IMG/VR virus record: IMGVR_UViG_3300035698_001486
Location: 1-32,045 of that record
DNA length: 32,045 bases
Source of the DNA: a virus
Strand: one strand, 5' to 3'
The notes under the pieces are model-generated. The model was not told the DNA's origin. It did not search any database and worked only from the letters and a program-made list of their open reading frames with translations. This document shows positions 1 through 8,174 of this stretch, in pieces. Each line of letters begins with the position of its first letter. The stretch's first letter is position 1. Made by a program: the position numbers and the translations under genes.

Positions 1-2681
1 AGTCCAGCAAGCTCACCACTCAAGCGAATGAATCCTGCTTCACTATTAATATCTATCTTCTTATTATCTCGTATCTTCTTAACTCCTATCCCATTATAAA
101 CCCCAGCCTTACCTTCACCTATGGTAGCTTCAAGATTAACAACCTCATCCCCTGTCATTACGAATTTTGTTTTACCATCGTTTACTAAAGTAACATCTAC
201 TTCATATAAATCTGATGTACCCTTTCTGAGTGCTATGATCTTATTCCTCGCTACTCTAGCAGAAAGTTCCTTTGCTTTAACAGCCTCTCCTGTTTTCTTA
301 TTTATAATAACGTTAGCTTTCTTTTTATTAGATATGCCATCTTGTGCTTTAGTATCAGCCTTAGCTTTCTTAACATCAGCCATGGTTGTTTTCTTTGGTG
401 TAATAGGCTCGGACTTTCGTGGTGATGTTTTCCTCTGAGTCGGTGAACCTTCTACCTGAGGTTCCGCACTAGTTCTTATAGGCTTACTCTGAAATATCTT
501 CTTAACTTGTTCAACCCCTTCCTTCATCTGAGGTGAGTCCACATCAGTAGGCTCTAACTTAATATGAAAGTCTACCGCTTTATCTTGTTCTATCAATGAT
601 GTTGCTCGTTCCTTTCCTATAGGTACACCATTCTCTGTGAAATTAGCACCAAACTTACTTACCATACTCATCCCACCCGTTGACGCAGCTCTACCTGTTA
701 CAACATTAAGTGCTGGGTTTACTGTCCTAGCTTCATCAAGCATAGCTTGAAACATCAAAGGCCCAGTACCTTCACCCTTCGTTCCTGTAACATTCGTCAT
801 ACCTGAGTCTACCGTATTGCCCCTGATCTCAAATCCCTTAGTACCCACGACCACACCATCTTTCGTAGCTGTAACTGCACCAGGTTGACGTTCGGTTATA
901 CCTTCTCCTATCCTAGGTAACATCTGTGTTTCCGTGGTAACTGGAGTCTCTTTCGTAATTTCAACTTTTGAACTTACGGCCGAGTCTATCTTATTAATTT
1001 CCTTTATTAAATTATCATACCTTTTAACCCATAGTTGATTCCATTTAATCTTTCTTTCTAAACCATCAAGACCACCAATATTTGTAAGTAAGCTTTTGTA
1101 GTTTGGATTCTTAGTATTTGCTGATACATCTGCATAAAATACTAAAGCCTTTGTATGAGTTTCTAACATTTCATTTGCTATAACAATAGCTTCGGCTTTA
1201 CCAGTTTGTTCCGTTAGAGCCTTAATTATAATATCTTTCTCTAGTATAATCTCACGTTGACCTTCAGCAGTATTAAAACTAATATCTTTAGCTGTACCAC
1301 CTGCACCAATAGAGTTATCTCCATGCTCTTCAAAATACTCAGCCCATAACTTATGTATATTTTTAGCTCTTCGTACACCTACTAAAGCCTTAGCACTCGT
1401 TAAATTTTTCTCTTGTTTGGGTAGTCCCGTTTTTGCTATACTTAATTTATCAGAAGGAGTAAACGATACTCGATCTCCTGGTTGTAATGCTTCCTTCTGC
1501 TTAAGTAATCTTTCCAACCGAGCTTGCTCTGGTCTAGATCCTGGAAGTCCAACTTGAAGTTCCTTCGCTAACGCAGCAGACTCATCAGGCAACTTATCCA
1601 AAGCAACCTGAGGATCTTCCAATAACCCACCAGTTCTCCTACCAACACCTAGATCTTTCGTTATCTTTTTAGTATCTCCAACCTGAGGACCCGTTATCTT
1701 CCTCTGAGCTGCCCTAGCAAGAGATGCATCAATCCCACCAGCACGGTCTACATACTCTTGAAATAACTGAAAAGCCCTTCCTAACTTACCAGGATTGGCT
1801 CTTATATTCCTAACAGCATTACTTAATTCTTTCTTAGCTAAAGCTCTAGACCTTCCTACAACAATCTTAGCTATCTCTGTCTTGGCTCTCTCAGTTGCTA
1901 CATCTAAAGATACCCCAACCTTAGTAAGCTCATCCCTGATTAGATTAATATTCTCATCAGCTAACACCCCCACCTTCCTAACATCCACATCTTGTAACTT
2001 CTTCGCACCAATTCCAACAGCACTAAATAAAACCAAATCCAATCCTATATCCATGATAGTAGAAATCCCTCTATCTCTCACACTCCCAGGAAGTACATCC
2101 CTAAAACTAGGTGACTCACCCACGAAAGTTCTCCTCAACACATCCCTAACAGGTTTAAACTCCTGCTTAACAAGTTCATTATCTGCGTTGATAACTCCTG
2201 TATCCTTATCCTGAAACGTTTTAATAATAGCCTGCGGTAATCTAGTAGCCCCGAAAGCTAATCTACCAGGAGCTTCCGACACAGCAGTACTAGCTTGTTC
2301 AAACGTCTCCACACCTTCCTCAGGAAGTTTCCCCAAGCTCGTAAGTTGATCAGTAGAGAAACCACCAGCTATAGGAAGTTTCCTCAAAGCCCCCTTAGCT
2401 GTATCAATAGCTGACTTACTCCCAGTAGCAAAAGCTCCCCTCAAGTCCTCTTTAGCTTTAGCTTTAACATCATCCGCAAACACAAAGCGATTATGTATCT
2501 GCCCAGCGAGTTTTTTCTTCTTAGCTTCCCCTTCAAGGTCAAGACTAAACTTATCCTCCTTAGGAAAATTAGGTCTATTCTTCACAATCTTATTAAAGAA
2601 AGCTTTACGTATACGGACTCTTTTAATAGAGTCAGCACCCTGGTAAGTATCGGTTGCTGTTATATCATTCCAAAGACCCAT
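1..2681 (-). CDS. Large virion-internal / polyvalent-type protein, partial (C-terminus beyond left edge)
   Basis: An uninterrupted reading frame of 893 codons starts at ATG 2681 and runs off the left edge, so the C-terminus is missing. The ATG overlaps the stop of the upstream gene (TAATG) and has an AAGGA ribosome binding site. The protein is hydrophilic, rich in Lys, Ala and Glu, with long predicted helices and no signal peptide. A stretch encoded around 650-820 (GEGTGPLMFQAMLDEA, then MSMVSKFGANF) is loosely reminiscent of a GNAT acetyltransferase core, and the visible end (EAGFIRLSGEL) resembles short motifs common in large phage polyvalent proteins. Its place at the distal end of the structural operon fits a DNA-ejection or internal virion protein. 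Family and function are inferred from size and position only. Confidence 0.72.
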   Translation of the reverse strand, partial: MGLWNDITATDTYQGADSIKRVRIRKAFFNKIVKNRPNFPKEDKFSLDLEGEAKKKKLAGQIHNRFVFADDVKAKAKEDLRGAFATGSKSAIDTAKGALRKLPIAGGFSTDQLTSLGKLPEEGVETFEQASTAVSEAPGRLAFGATRLPQAIIKTFQDKDTGVINADNELVKQEFKPVRDVLRRTFVGESPSFRDVLPGSVRDRGISTIMDIGLDLVLFSAVGIGAKKLQDVDVRKVGVLADENINLIRDELTKVGVSLDVATERAKTEIAKIVVGRSRALAKKELSNAVRNIRANPGKLGRAFQLFQEYVDRAGGIDASLARAAQRKITGPQVGDTKKITKDLGVGRRTGGLLEDPQVALDKLPDESAALAKELQVGLPGSRPEQARLERLLKQKEALQPGDRVSFTPSDKLSIAKTGLPKQEKNLTSAKALVGVRRAKNIHKLWAEYFEEHGDNSIGAGGTAKDISFNTAEGQREIILEKDIIIKALTEQTGKAEAIVIANEMLETHTKALVFYADVSANTKNPNYKSLLTNIGGLDGLERKIKWNQLWVKRYDNLIKEINKIDSAVSSKVEITKETPVTTETQMLPRIGEGITERQPGAVTATKDGVVVGTKGFEIRGNTVDSGMTNVTGTKGEGTGPLMFQAMLDEARTVNPALNVVTGRAASTGGMSMVSKFGANFTENGVPIGKERATSLIEQDKAVDFHIKLEPTDVDSPQMKEGVEQVKKIFQSKPIRTSAEPQVEGSPTQRKTSPRKSEPITPKKTTMADVKKAKADTKAQDGISNKKKANVIINKKTGEAVKAKELSARVARNKIIALRKGTSDLYEVDVTLVNDGKTKFVMTGDEVVNLEATIGEGKAGVYNGIGVKKIRDNKKIDINSEAGFIRLSGELAG
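955..977. repeat. Copy of the 23-bp dispersed palindrome (inside a coding gene)
   Basis: Arms GTAATTTCAA and TTGAACTTAC are separated by CTT, with one mismatch between the arms. The layout (10+3+10) is that of the intergenic copies elsewhere in the window. This is the only copy seen well inside a long gene, so it may be chance or a genuine internal site. Confidence 0.45.
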
Positions 2682-3436
2682 TAGCTTGATCCTTTTAGTG
2701 ATGCAAGTCCTTCATCTTCCAAGAACTGCTGCGCAGTAGGTTCAGTAAAATCATCCCCTTGACCTCCGCTTGAATTAGGAGTACCAGTCCCTCTTCCACT
2801 AGCTTGTGCCATTTCTTGTATTCTATTCTTTAAAGCCTCCGCACGTTTATCAGGCGGTAAGTATGGAAATATCTTACTATCTTTTAACGAGGTAAACGCA
2901 GCTGTAACTAACTTAATCCCAAAACCATCGAGGAAGTTCAACGACTGTTGTTCCTGTGGAGTAAGTGATTCAAACCCTTCTTCAGATACTTTAAGCTTAA
3001 GAGTGTTAAGAGTATTCTCCAATGTATGCTTCAACTTATCATCCGAGCTAACTCGTATGAACTCAACCTCACTATGATATTCAGGCAACTCTTTTTGTAC
3101 CTGAGATACTAACTGTTTCCCCCCAGGAGTCTCCTTAAACAAACCAAATTCTTTATCATCCATGTTAGATAACTGATTATGAATGGACTCAAATTGAGTT
3201 CTTTTCTTTGTAGCCTTCTCAGCTTCTATCTGCGCCAACTTCCCCTTAAGTCCTAGCTCAGCTGTAAATCTAGAAGTCTCTGCAGACCTTTGACTCCTAC
3301 GTTCCAGTCCTGCCTCAACTTTATTTGAAGCATCTACTTTTGCCCTCGTATCTCTACCTGCTTGTAATGCTTCAGTAAGACCACTAAGAGGACTTTTCCT
3401 AGGATCACCTACTGAACCTAAATTAATAACTCCCAT
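2681..3436 (-). CDS. Structural-operon protein of unknown function, helical
   Basis: A 251-aa protein with a strong AGGAGG ribosome binding site six bases before ATG 3436. It is not recognised. Residues 30-110 are rich in Arg, Glu, Lys and Ala and look like a long helix or coiled coil. The C-terminus is Gly/Ser/Gln-rich. There is no membrane segment or signal peptide. It lies between another internal-type protein (3451-4200) and the very large protein at 1-2681, and is joined to the latter by a TAATG overlap, implying coupled translation. In short-tailed phages this position usually holds ejection (internal virion) proteins, so that role is suggested from context only. Confidence 0.8.
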   Translation of the reverse strand: MGVINLGSVGDPRKSPLSGLTEALQAGRDTRAKVDASNKVEAGLERRSQRSAETSRFTAELGLKGKLAQIEAEKATKKRTQFESIHNQLSNMDDKEFGLFKETPGGKQLVSQVQKELPEYHSEVEFIRVSSDDKLKHTLENTLNTLKLKVSEEGFESLTPQEQQSLNFLDGFGIKLVTAAFTSLKDSKIFPYLPPDKRAEALKNRIQEMAQASGRGTGTPNSSGGQGDDFTEPTAQQFLEDEGLASLKGSS

Positions 3437-3450
3437 TTACTACCTCCTCT

Positions 3451-4200
3451 TTATCCAAAGAATGAATCAAACTGACCACTAGATTTATTTTGATCAAAAG
3501 TACCACCACTTACATTAGTAGTACCACCTTCAACTGTAGACGCATTACCTGAGCCACCACTAAAGAATCCTCCAACTGCAGCAATAAGATCTTTCAAAGC
3601 TCCCTGTTGTCCAGGATCAGTTTGAAACACAGTGTCAAACCCAGATGGGACACCTAGAAATTGAAGTGCTTGACCAATGACTGGATTAAATTGTGGTAAC
3701 GATTTAAAAAATGCATCCCGTTCTAATAATAAATCTTTATCCTGTTGTACTTTTCTTTGACTAGCCATTGTAAATTGAGCTCCAGGTAATTTTAAAGCTA
3801 AGTCTGCTTCAACTCCAGCAAGATCTTGACCAAACTTAGAGATTGCATCTTCTTCAGATCTAAATCTCCCACTACCTCGCATATTCCCAGCAAATCCTTC
3901 TTGAAGCACTGGAAAGAAATCTTCTTTAAACCTCTTAGTAGCTGGAGCTGCAACTTTCTCTTGAAAGAACTCTCCTGAGTCTAATGATAAAAACTCATTA
4001 AACCTATTAACCGCATTTGGGTCTAAGTCAGCAGATAAAGCTCCCCCATATGCTGGTATACCTTTACCAATTTGACCTTGCAAATAACTAGACAATGGCT
4101 TAGACAGCCCAGTCTTAATTGGATCTTCTGCTGTCATTGCTTTAGTTTCAGCTGGTTTCCCATAAATCCATTCGCCTACTTCTGTAAAAAAATTAGCCAT
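3451..4200 (-). CDS. Putative internal virion / DNA-ejection protein
   Basis: A 249-aa protein starting at ATG 4200 with AGGAGG seven bases upstream. The middle (residues about 60-150) is helical, with the segment GFAGNMRGSGRFRSEEDAIS. This kind of segment, a helical body around a short Gly/Arg-rich turn, is seen in uncharacterised proteins near the ends of podovirus structural operons. The C-terminal 40 residues are low-complexity Gly/Ser/Thr/Asn and would be flexible. No catalytic motif was found. The assignment rests on gene order, after the tail hub and before two further internal-type genes, not on a recognised domain. Confidence 0.75.
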   Translation of the reverse strand: MANFFTEVGEWIYGKPAETKAMTAEDPIKTGLSKPLSSYLQGQIGKGIPAYGGALSADLDPNAVNRFNEFLSLDSGEFFQEKVAAPATKRFKEDFFPVLQEGFAGNMRGSGRFRSEEDAISKFGQDLAGVEADLALKLPGAQFTMASQRKVQQDKDLLLERDAFFKSLPQFNPVIGQALQFLGVPSGFDTVFQTDPGQQGALKDLIAAVGGFFSGGSGNASTVEGGTTNVSGGTFDQNKSSGQFDSFFG

Positions 4201-4209
4201 TACATCCTC

Positions 4210-4542
4210 CTATCCTTGTGGGGCATAGAACACAACCCCTTCCATGTTAGTACCCGTAATTGCCACCGATATTCCCAGTTTCGCCTTGACGTTAATTCCT
4301 CTGCTTTGTGTCATGCTAGTAGCACCCACGTATAATATGTCTATAATATTCCCACCTGCAGCATTCACTGTATCATAGATAACAGCCTTAGCAACTGAAG
4401 TCCCAGCTAACAAGGTAAAACCATAGTAGTTAGCCTGCCCAGTAATAACCGCTATTGTACCATCTCCTGTCATAGCAGGACTAGCCACCCCGTAATCTAT
4501 ATCATAAAACGATGGTCTATCACTTTTTAAAAATTCTGCCAT
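4210..4542 (-). CDS. Small beta-rich structural protein
   Basis: A 110-aa protein. The start is placed at ATG 4542 because the ribosome binding site GGGAGGAGA lies just before it. A longer reading from GTG 4557 would bury that site. The upstream gene stops at 4544-4546, only one base before this ATG, so translation is probably coupled. The sequence alternates short hydrophobic strands with Gly/Thr/Ala (TIAVITGQANYYG, AVIYDTVNAAGG), suggesting a compact beta sandwich. Small beta proteins beside tail hubs can be capsid decoration or tail accessory proteins. The exact role is unknown. Confidence 0.78.
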   Translation of the reverse strand: MAEFLKSDRPSFYDIDYGVASPAMTGDGTIAVITGQANYYGFTLLAGTSVAKAVIYDTVNAAGGNIIDILYVGATSMTQSRGINVKAKLGISVAITGTNMEGVVFYAPQG

Positions 4543-4543
4543 G

Positions 4544-6604
4544 TTATCTCCTCCCACTTCTTTCTATGTAATATACACCATAGTACCTAAGTTGAAATCC
4601 ACTAGACACCGTGGTATTACTGAATTTAAACCTAACCTTCCTCTCAACTGCATCAAAGTCTTGCTCATAAAAAGCATACAAACTTCCCAGTGTAACTGTA
4701 TTACTCCCATTACCTTGTGTAGGAGCCCATGATGCACCACCATCTGTTGAGTACTCTGTTGTAATGCTATTACCCTTAGCCTCATAAACCAACTGAGGTA
4801 TACGGTAGAATTTATTCTGCGCATCATTTACTGTTGATACTATAGACTGAGTCTCCAACATACTCAAAGTGAAATCAGGAGTCTCAAAGGTATTAGTAAT
4901 AGCAACACCATCATTATCAAAAGTGCCAGAACTTAACTGATAAATCTTACCATCAGAATCCCCGATTAATATAATAGTAGTATTAGCTTTAGAAAGATTT
5001 GAACCTATACGATAGTTTTGAGCTCCTATACTCCCCACCAACTCCCCAATAGTAACACTGCTCTGAGCTGAGTAGAAGCCCCAACCTGTCATAGTTCTAT
5101 CTTTCCTATACCATACTGCACCATCTGTGTCTAAACACCACACAATATCAGGATAAGCTGTACCAGTAGGAATCCACAATTGCACCTCGTTAATAACATT
5201 ATCAAATATGGTAAATAATCTATTCTGATAAGTAACATCCAAGTCTGTGAAAAATCTAGTCTTATTAGCTGCGTCTAACTCGGTCACGGTATCATTTCCT
5301 GTATAACCATAGATCGAATTATCCCCTATGACAATGTGTTTTCCACCTATATCAACAACACCATCTTTAGCTAACGCACCTCTATCCGAGACAAGTATAT
5401 CAAATCTGAAAGGAGTCTGTCCACCTACCCATGACATTTTTATTATCTGACGTTCTTTATATATAGCCCACTCATTCCTATTGAGTTGCTTCACCGATAT
5501 AACCCATGACTCATCCCCAATGTCTTGCCATCCTGCTGTACCGTTAATGTAGTCCTCTAGTTTTCCTATGTTCCCCCAACTAGCACGTTGTGGTGCATCT
5601 CCACCATTCTCGGTATTGTTAAAAAATACAACATGGTCTTTTGCGTTTATTATAATCTCGGAGGTACTAATAGTCCCAGCAGCTAGCGCAGTAGCAAGAT
5701 CTGCCATGACCCCCGTGCCTGTATACTTCTGAGGCTGATCAATCCCATTAGTTAAAACTAACGTATCATTCATAACAGCCCAGGAGAATCTATTATCCGC
5801 ATCACCAGTGAATGCTTTAACTGTCCTTATATCATCCAAATACACCGTGACTGCTCCAGGATCTGAAACTGCCACAAGTGCAACTGAAGCTAAAGCATTA
5901 AGATCATCAGGATAAGTACCCCCATCATCTGCATCAGGTGAAGCTATAGCTACTAACATATGAGTCCATGTGTCTGCTGTTAATGCTGGTATGTTGTAAT
6001 CAGCATAAGTCGCACCAGTAGCACCTGCGGCTTGTTCGCTTAACCTGAGCCGAAAAACCCCTGCTGCATGAGTCCCTGTTGATCTCACCCAAAAGCTAAG
6101 GTCTGTATTACTCGCTGCTGATATATCTACATTTTGTAAATCATCTTCCGAACTCACAATGCCTGTACCAAATCCTGCAGCTATCACATGCTTAGCTGAC
6201 TTAGAATCTCTCACTTTAACATCCGTATCTGCTGTTGATGTTACATTAGCTTGAGCATCCCAAGCTGCTTCACAATCATCTACCTCAACCCCTTGTGATA
6301 TAACATCCCAAGTTTCATTACTCGTGTTATACTTATAAGCACAATTCTCAGTAAGTCCAATTGGACTTGAAGATGCATCATTCTGTACAAAATCAAACAT
6401 AGCCATCACAGCACCATTCAACACATTAGTCTTTGTATCCCCAGCTGTAGGAAAAGCTACATGACCTGTATCAGATTGTATTTCACCCTCATGAAGAAAC
6501 ACCCCATTATTCGTGGGTGACTGAGTTATTGCCAGTTGAGTTGGTGGTACTGAAGTAACCATACCCCCCACAGGACTATGAATATGCTTCCATTTACCAG
6601 CCAT
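4544..6604 (-). CDS. Tail hub / stabilisation protein, beta-propeller-like, with inserted jelly-roll-like module
   Basis: A 686-aa protein whose ATG overlaps the upstream stop (TAATG at 6604). The N-terminus (HIHSPVGGMVTSVPP) and many repeated short blades ending in Trp or Tyr (VWCLDTDGAVWYRKD, IGDSDGKIYQLSSG, VIGDNSIYGYTGND) are typical of the beta-propeller nozzle or stabilisation proteins of podovirus tails (P22 gp10-like and T7 gp12-like families). Residues about 110-265 look like an inserted carbohydrate-binding jelly roll (LSFWVRSTGTHAAGVFRLRLSE, then TWTHMLVAI and VYLDDIRT). The C-terminus (YSTDGGASWAP, VRFKFSNT) closes the propeller. The exact family is inferred from pattern and gene order. 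Confidence 0.75.
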   Translation of the reverse strand: MAGKWKHIHSPVGGMVTSVPPTQLAITQSPTNNGVFLHEGEIQSDTGHVAFPTAGDTKTNVLNGAVMAMFDFVQNDASSSPIGLTENCAYKYNTSNETWDVISQGVEVDDCEAAWDAQANVTSTADTDVKVRDSKSAKHVIAAGFGTGIVSSEDDLQNVDISAASNTDLSFWVRSTGTHAAGVFRLRLSEQAAGATGATYADYNIPALTADTWTHMLVAIASPDADDGGTYPDDLNALASVALVAVSDPGAVTVYLDDIRTVKAFTGDADNRFSWAVMNDTLVLTNGIDQPQKYTGTGVMADLATALAAGTISTSEIIINAKDHVVFFNNTENGGDAPQRASWGNIGKLEDYINGTAGWQDIGDESWVISVKQLNRNEWAIYKERQIIKMSWVGGQTPFRFDILVSDRGALAKDGVVDIGGKHIVIGDNSIYGYTGNDTVTELDAANKTRFFTDLDVTYQNRLFTIFDNVINEVQLWIPTGTAYPDIVWCLDTDGAVWYRKDRTMTGWGFYSAQSSVTIGELVGSIGAQNYRIGSNLSKANTTIILIGDSDGKIYQLSSGTFDNDGVAITNTFETPDFTLSMLETQSIVSTVNDAQNKFYRIPQLVYEAKGNSITTEYSTDGGASWAPTQGNGSNTVTLGSLYAFYEQDFDAVERKVRFKFSNTTVSSGFQLRYYGVYYIERSGRR

Positions 6605-7386
6605 TATACTTGAATCTCCGTTAGTTTTAAACTCGTAATTAAAGATCCACCCATTAGCCTATTTCCATCAGATTGACCATTAATAGCAACAGTACCTTCA
6701 TCGCCACCTATACGTAATTTATATGTATGTGATGTACCATCTCCAGCAGTAGTATCAAAAAATTCATACATTAATACGTCAGGAGAATTACCATCAACAC
6801 ATGCTTTCATTCCTGTAGCAATAGCGTTTGCTGTGGTGTCTATGAACAAAGGCATATATATTCGTTGATTCGCTGCTGAATGTGTAACATGCCCTATTAT
6901 AGTAACTAATACAGAGTTGCCAGACACAGCAGATATAGCTTTAGTTAAAATTTCAGTACCTTCTGTAATCTGAGGTATATCATCATCATAAGTTATATCA
7001 CCTTTTACATCAGTTATAACAGTAGCAATTGTTGTATTTAATATCTGAACTATATCACCAGCTTTCTTATTAGTACCTCCTGCATTCTCAATTACAATAG
7101 CACTCCCACCACTTGACGCAAAAACAAAGGCTCCATCTGTATCAAGATATACAACACCCAACTGCGTACCTGCCATAGTAGGTGTAGCAGCTTGTTGTTG
7201 TAACGTCATGAACTGATGAACTCCACCCGCGCTTGTGCCTGTTTGACTAGCAGGCCACTCATGTTCCAAAGCCATCCTTGATCTAACACCAAGCCTTAAA
7301 TCTCTATTATGATCATCAATCAAAGTTGCATTAGTATCATTAGTCGGAGCTGCTTCATTCCAAACTATCCCATCACCCAACGCCAT
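6604..7386 (-). CDS. Putative tail or head fibre protein
   Basis: A 260-aa protein with GGAGGTGACG just before ATG 7386. The N-terminal 60 residues (DDHNRDLRLGVRSRMALEHEWP) resemble the conserved capsid- or tail-attachment segment found at the start of many phage fibre proteins, which carry a similar RxxLExEH stretch. The remainder is beta-rich with Gly, Thr and Asp. From about residue 170 there is a globular sandwich-like domain (IYMPLFIDTTANAIATG, then MYEFFDTTAGDG). Its stop overlaps the start of the tail hub gene, suggesting the two are made together. A fibre or adaptor role is inferred from context and composition. Confidence 0.7.
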   Translation of the reverse strand: MALGDGIVWNEAAPTNDTNATLIDDHNRDLRLGVRSRMALEHEWPASQTGTSAGGVHQFMTLQQQAATPTMAGTQLGVVYLDTDGAFVFASSGGSAIVIENAGGTNKKAGDIVQILNTTIATVITDVKGDITYDDDIPQITEGTEILTKAISAVSGNSVLVTIIGHVTHSAANQRIYMPLFIDTTANAIATGMKACVDGNSPDVLMYEFFDTTAGDGTSHTYKLRIGGDEGTVAINGQSDGNRLMGGSLITSLKLTEIQV

Positions 7387-7389
7387 ACG

Positions 7390-7650
7390 TCACCTCCCAC
7401 TTCTATCAATTAAAACTGCGATATCCTTTCTAATCTCCATCTGTCCAGTCATAACTAAATCAAACTTTTTTTCGAATTTATCTTCTATCCTTTGATCCTC
7501 TAATCGCATAAGCTTTACATTATCCCTCGAGTGCAGCTCACAATCATCTTCATTTGCTTTTATAACAGTACCGATAAAAGTAAACACTGCAACTAAAACA
7601 ACTACCACACAACTAACACCAAGTTTAAACACAGTTCCATTATTAGACAC
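7390..7650 (-). CDS. Small membrane protein with cytosolic or periplasmic coiled coil (lysis-type candidate)
   Basis: An 86-aa protein starting at GTG 7650, four to five bases after AGGAGG. Residues about 8-30 (GVSCVVVVLVAVFTFIGTVI) form one strong transmembrane helix. The rest is charged and helical (VKLMRLEDQRIEDKFEKKF), like a coiled coil. One N-terminal anchor followed by a coiled coil is the layout of inner-membrane spanins, and small membrane proteins in this position can also be holins. No endolysin gene is in the window to confirm a lysis cassette. The membrane helix is clear. The function is only suggested. Confidence 0.75.
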   Translation of the reverse strand: MSNNGTVFKLGVSCVVVVLVAVFTFIGTVIKANEDDCELHSRDNVKLMRLEDQRIEDKFEKKFDLVMTGQMEIRKDIAVLIDRSGR

Positions 7651-7658
7651 GAAGCCTC

Positions 7659-7976
7659 CTATTTTAATGCTATTTTAGCTTTCTCTTCTGCAGCATCCAT
7701 TATTTTATAGATCTGACCCAATACAATAACAGTAGCTTTCGCTTTGACTATAATAATTTTAAGTTCATCCCAATCTGCATCTTCAACTTCAATCTCATCC
7801 TTAGCTCCATACATAGCCATTCCGAGTGTGTACATCCGTACTGGACTCTTAGGTTCCCTATATAGCATGATTATATCTGCTAACATATTCCCAACAGTAA
7901 GAGTCTTACCAGTGGAATCCTTCATATCTCCACCTTTCATATCCTTCAACAGTACGTTAAAGTTTACTTTTTTCAT
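7659..7976 (-). CDS. Conserved-type small phage protein of the tail region
   Basis: A 105-aa protein with a strong AGGAGGCGAG ribosome binding site before ATG 7976. The pattern is a short beta hairpin (VNFNVLLKDMKGGDMKDSTG), then TLTVGNMLADIIM, a helix, and an acidic EVEDADWDELK segment followed by a C-terminal helix ending VLGQIYKIMDAAEE. I recognise this arrangement from many small, uncharacterised phage proteins near tail genes, but no biochemical role is known to me. An assembly chaperone-like role is possible. There is no membrane segment. Confidence 0.78.
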   Translation of the reverse strand: MKKVNFNVLLKDMKGGDMKDSTGKTLTVGNMLADIIMLYREPKSPVRMYTLGMAMYGAKDEIEVEDADWDELKIIIVKAKATVIVLGQIYKIMDAAEEKAKIALK

Positions 7977-8009
7977 CTCGCCTCCTTTAGCTTATCACTA
8001 TAATATGTT

Positions 8010-8132
8010 TCATATCATGTTTTTTTTTCTACCTAATCCACGACCTCCACCACTACCTCTTGTTGGTTTAGGGTCACCTTTCTTGCCAACTCTCGGTGTT
8101 CCTCCACAACTTCCCTTTTTTGCTCCTGCCAT
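8010..8132 (-). CDS. Very small basic Gly-rich phage protein (40 aa)
   Basis: A 40-codon frame with ATG at 8132, preceded by AGGAGGATATC, which is a strong ribosome binding site. It begins MAGAKKGSCGGTPR and continues with a Gly/Lys/Arg-rich tail. Short proteins of this type (KKGSCGGTPR followed by a Gly/Arg tail) recur in many phage structural operons without known function. The basic charge suggests contact with nucleic acid or with a negatively charged virion surface. It fills what would otherwise be an unusual gap between the tailspike and the next gene. Confidence 0.72.
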   Translation of the reverse strand: MAGAKKGSCGGTPRVGKKGDPKPTRGSGGGRGLGRKKNMI

Positions 8133-8174
8133 GATATCCTCCTATTGCGTTAATGTATCTTCATATTTTACTCT

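Noticed and set aside
121-438. Plus-strand open frame of 105 codons, and similar frames at 1795-2214 and 2493-2684
   Set aside because: They are antisense to the large minus-strand gene at 1-2681, have no ribosome binding site and show unlikely composition.
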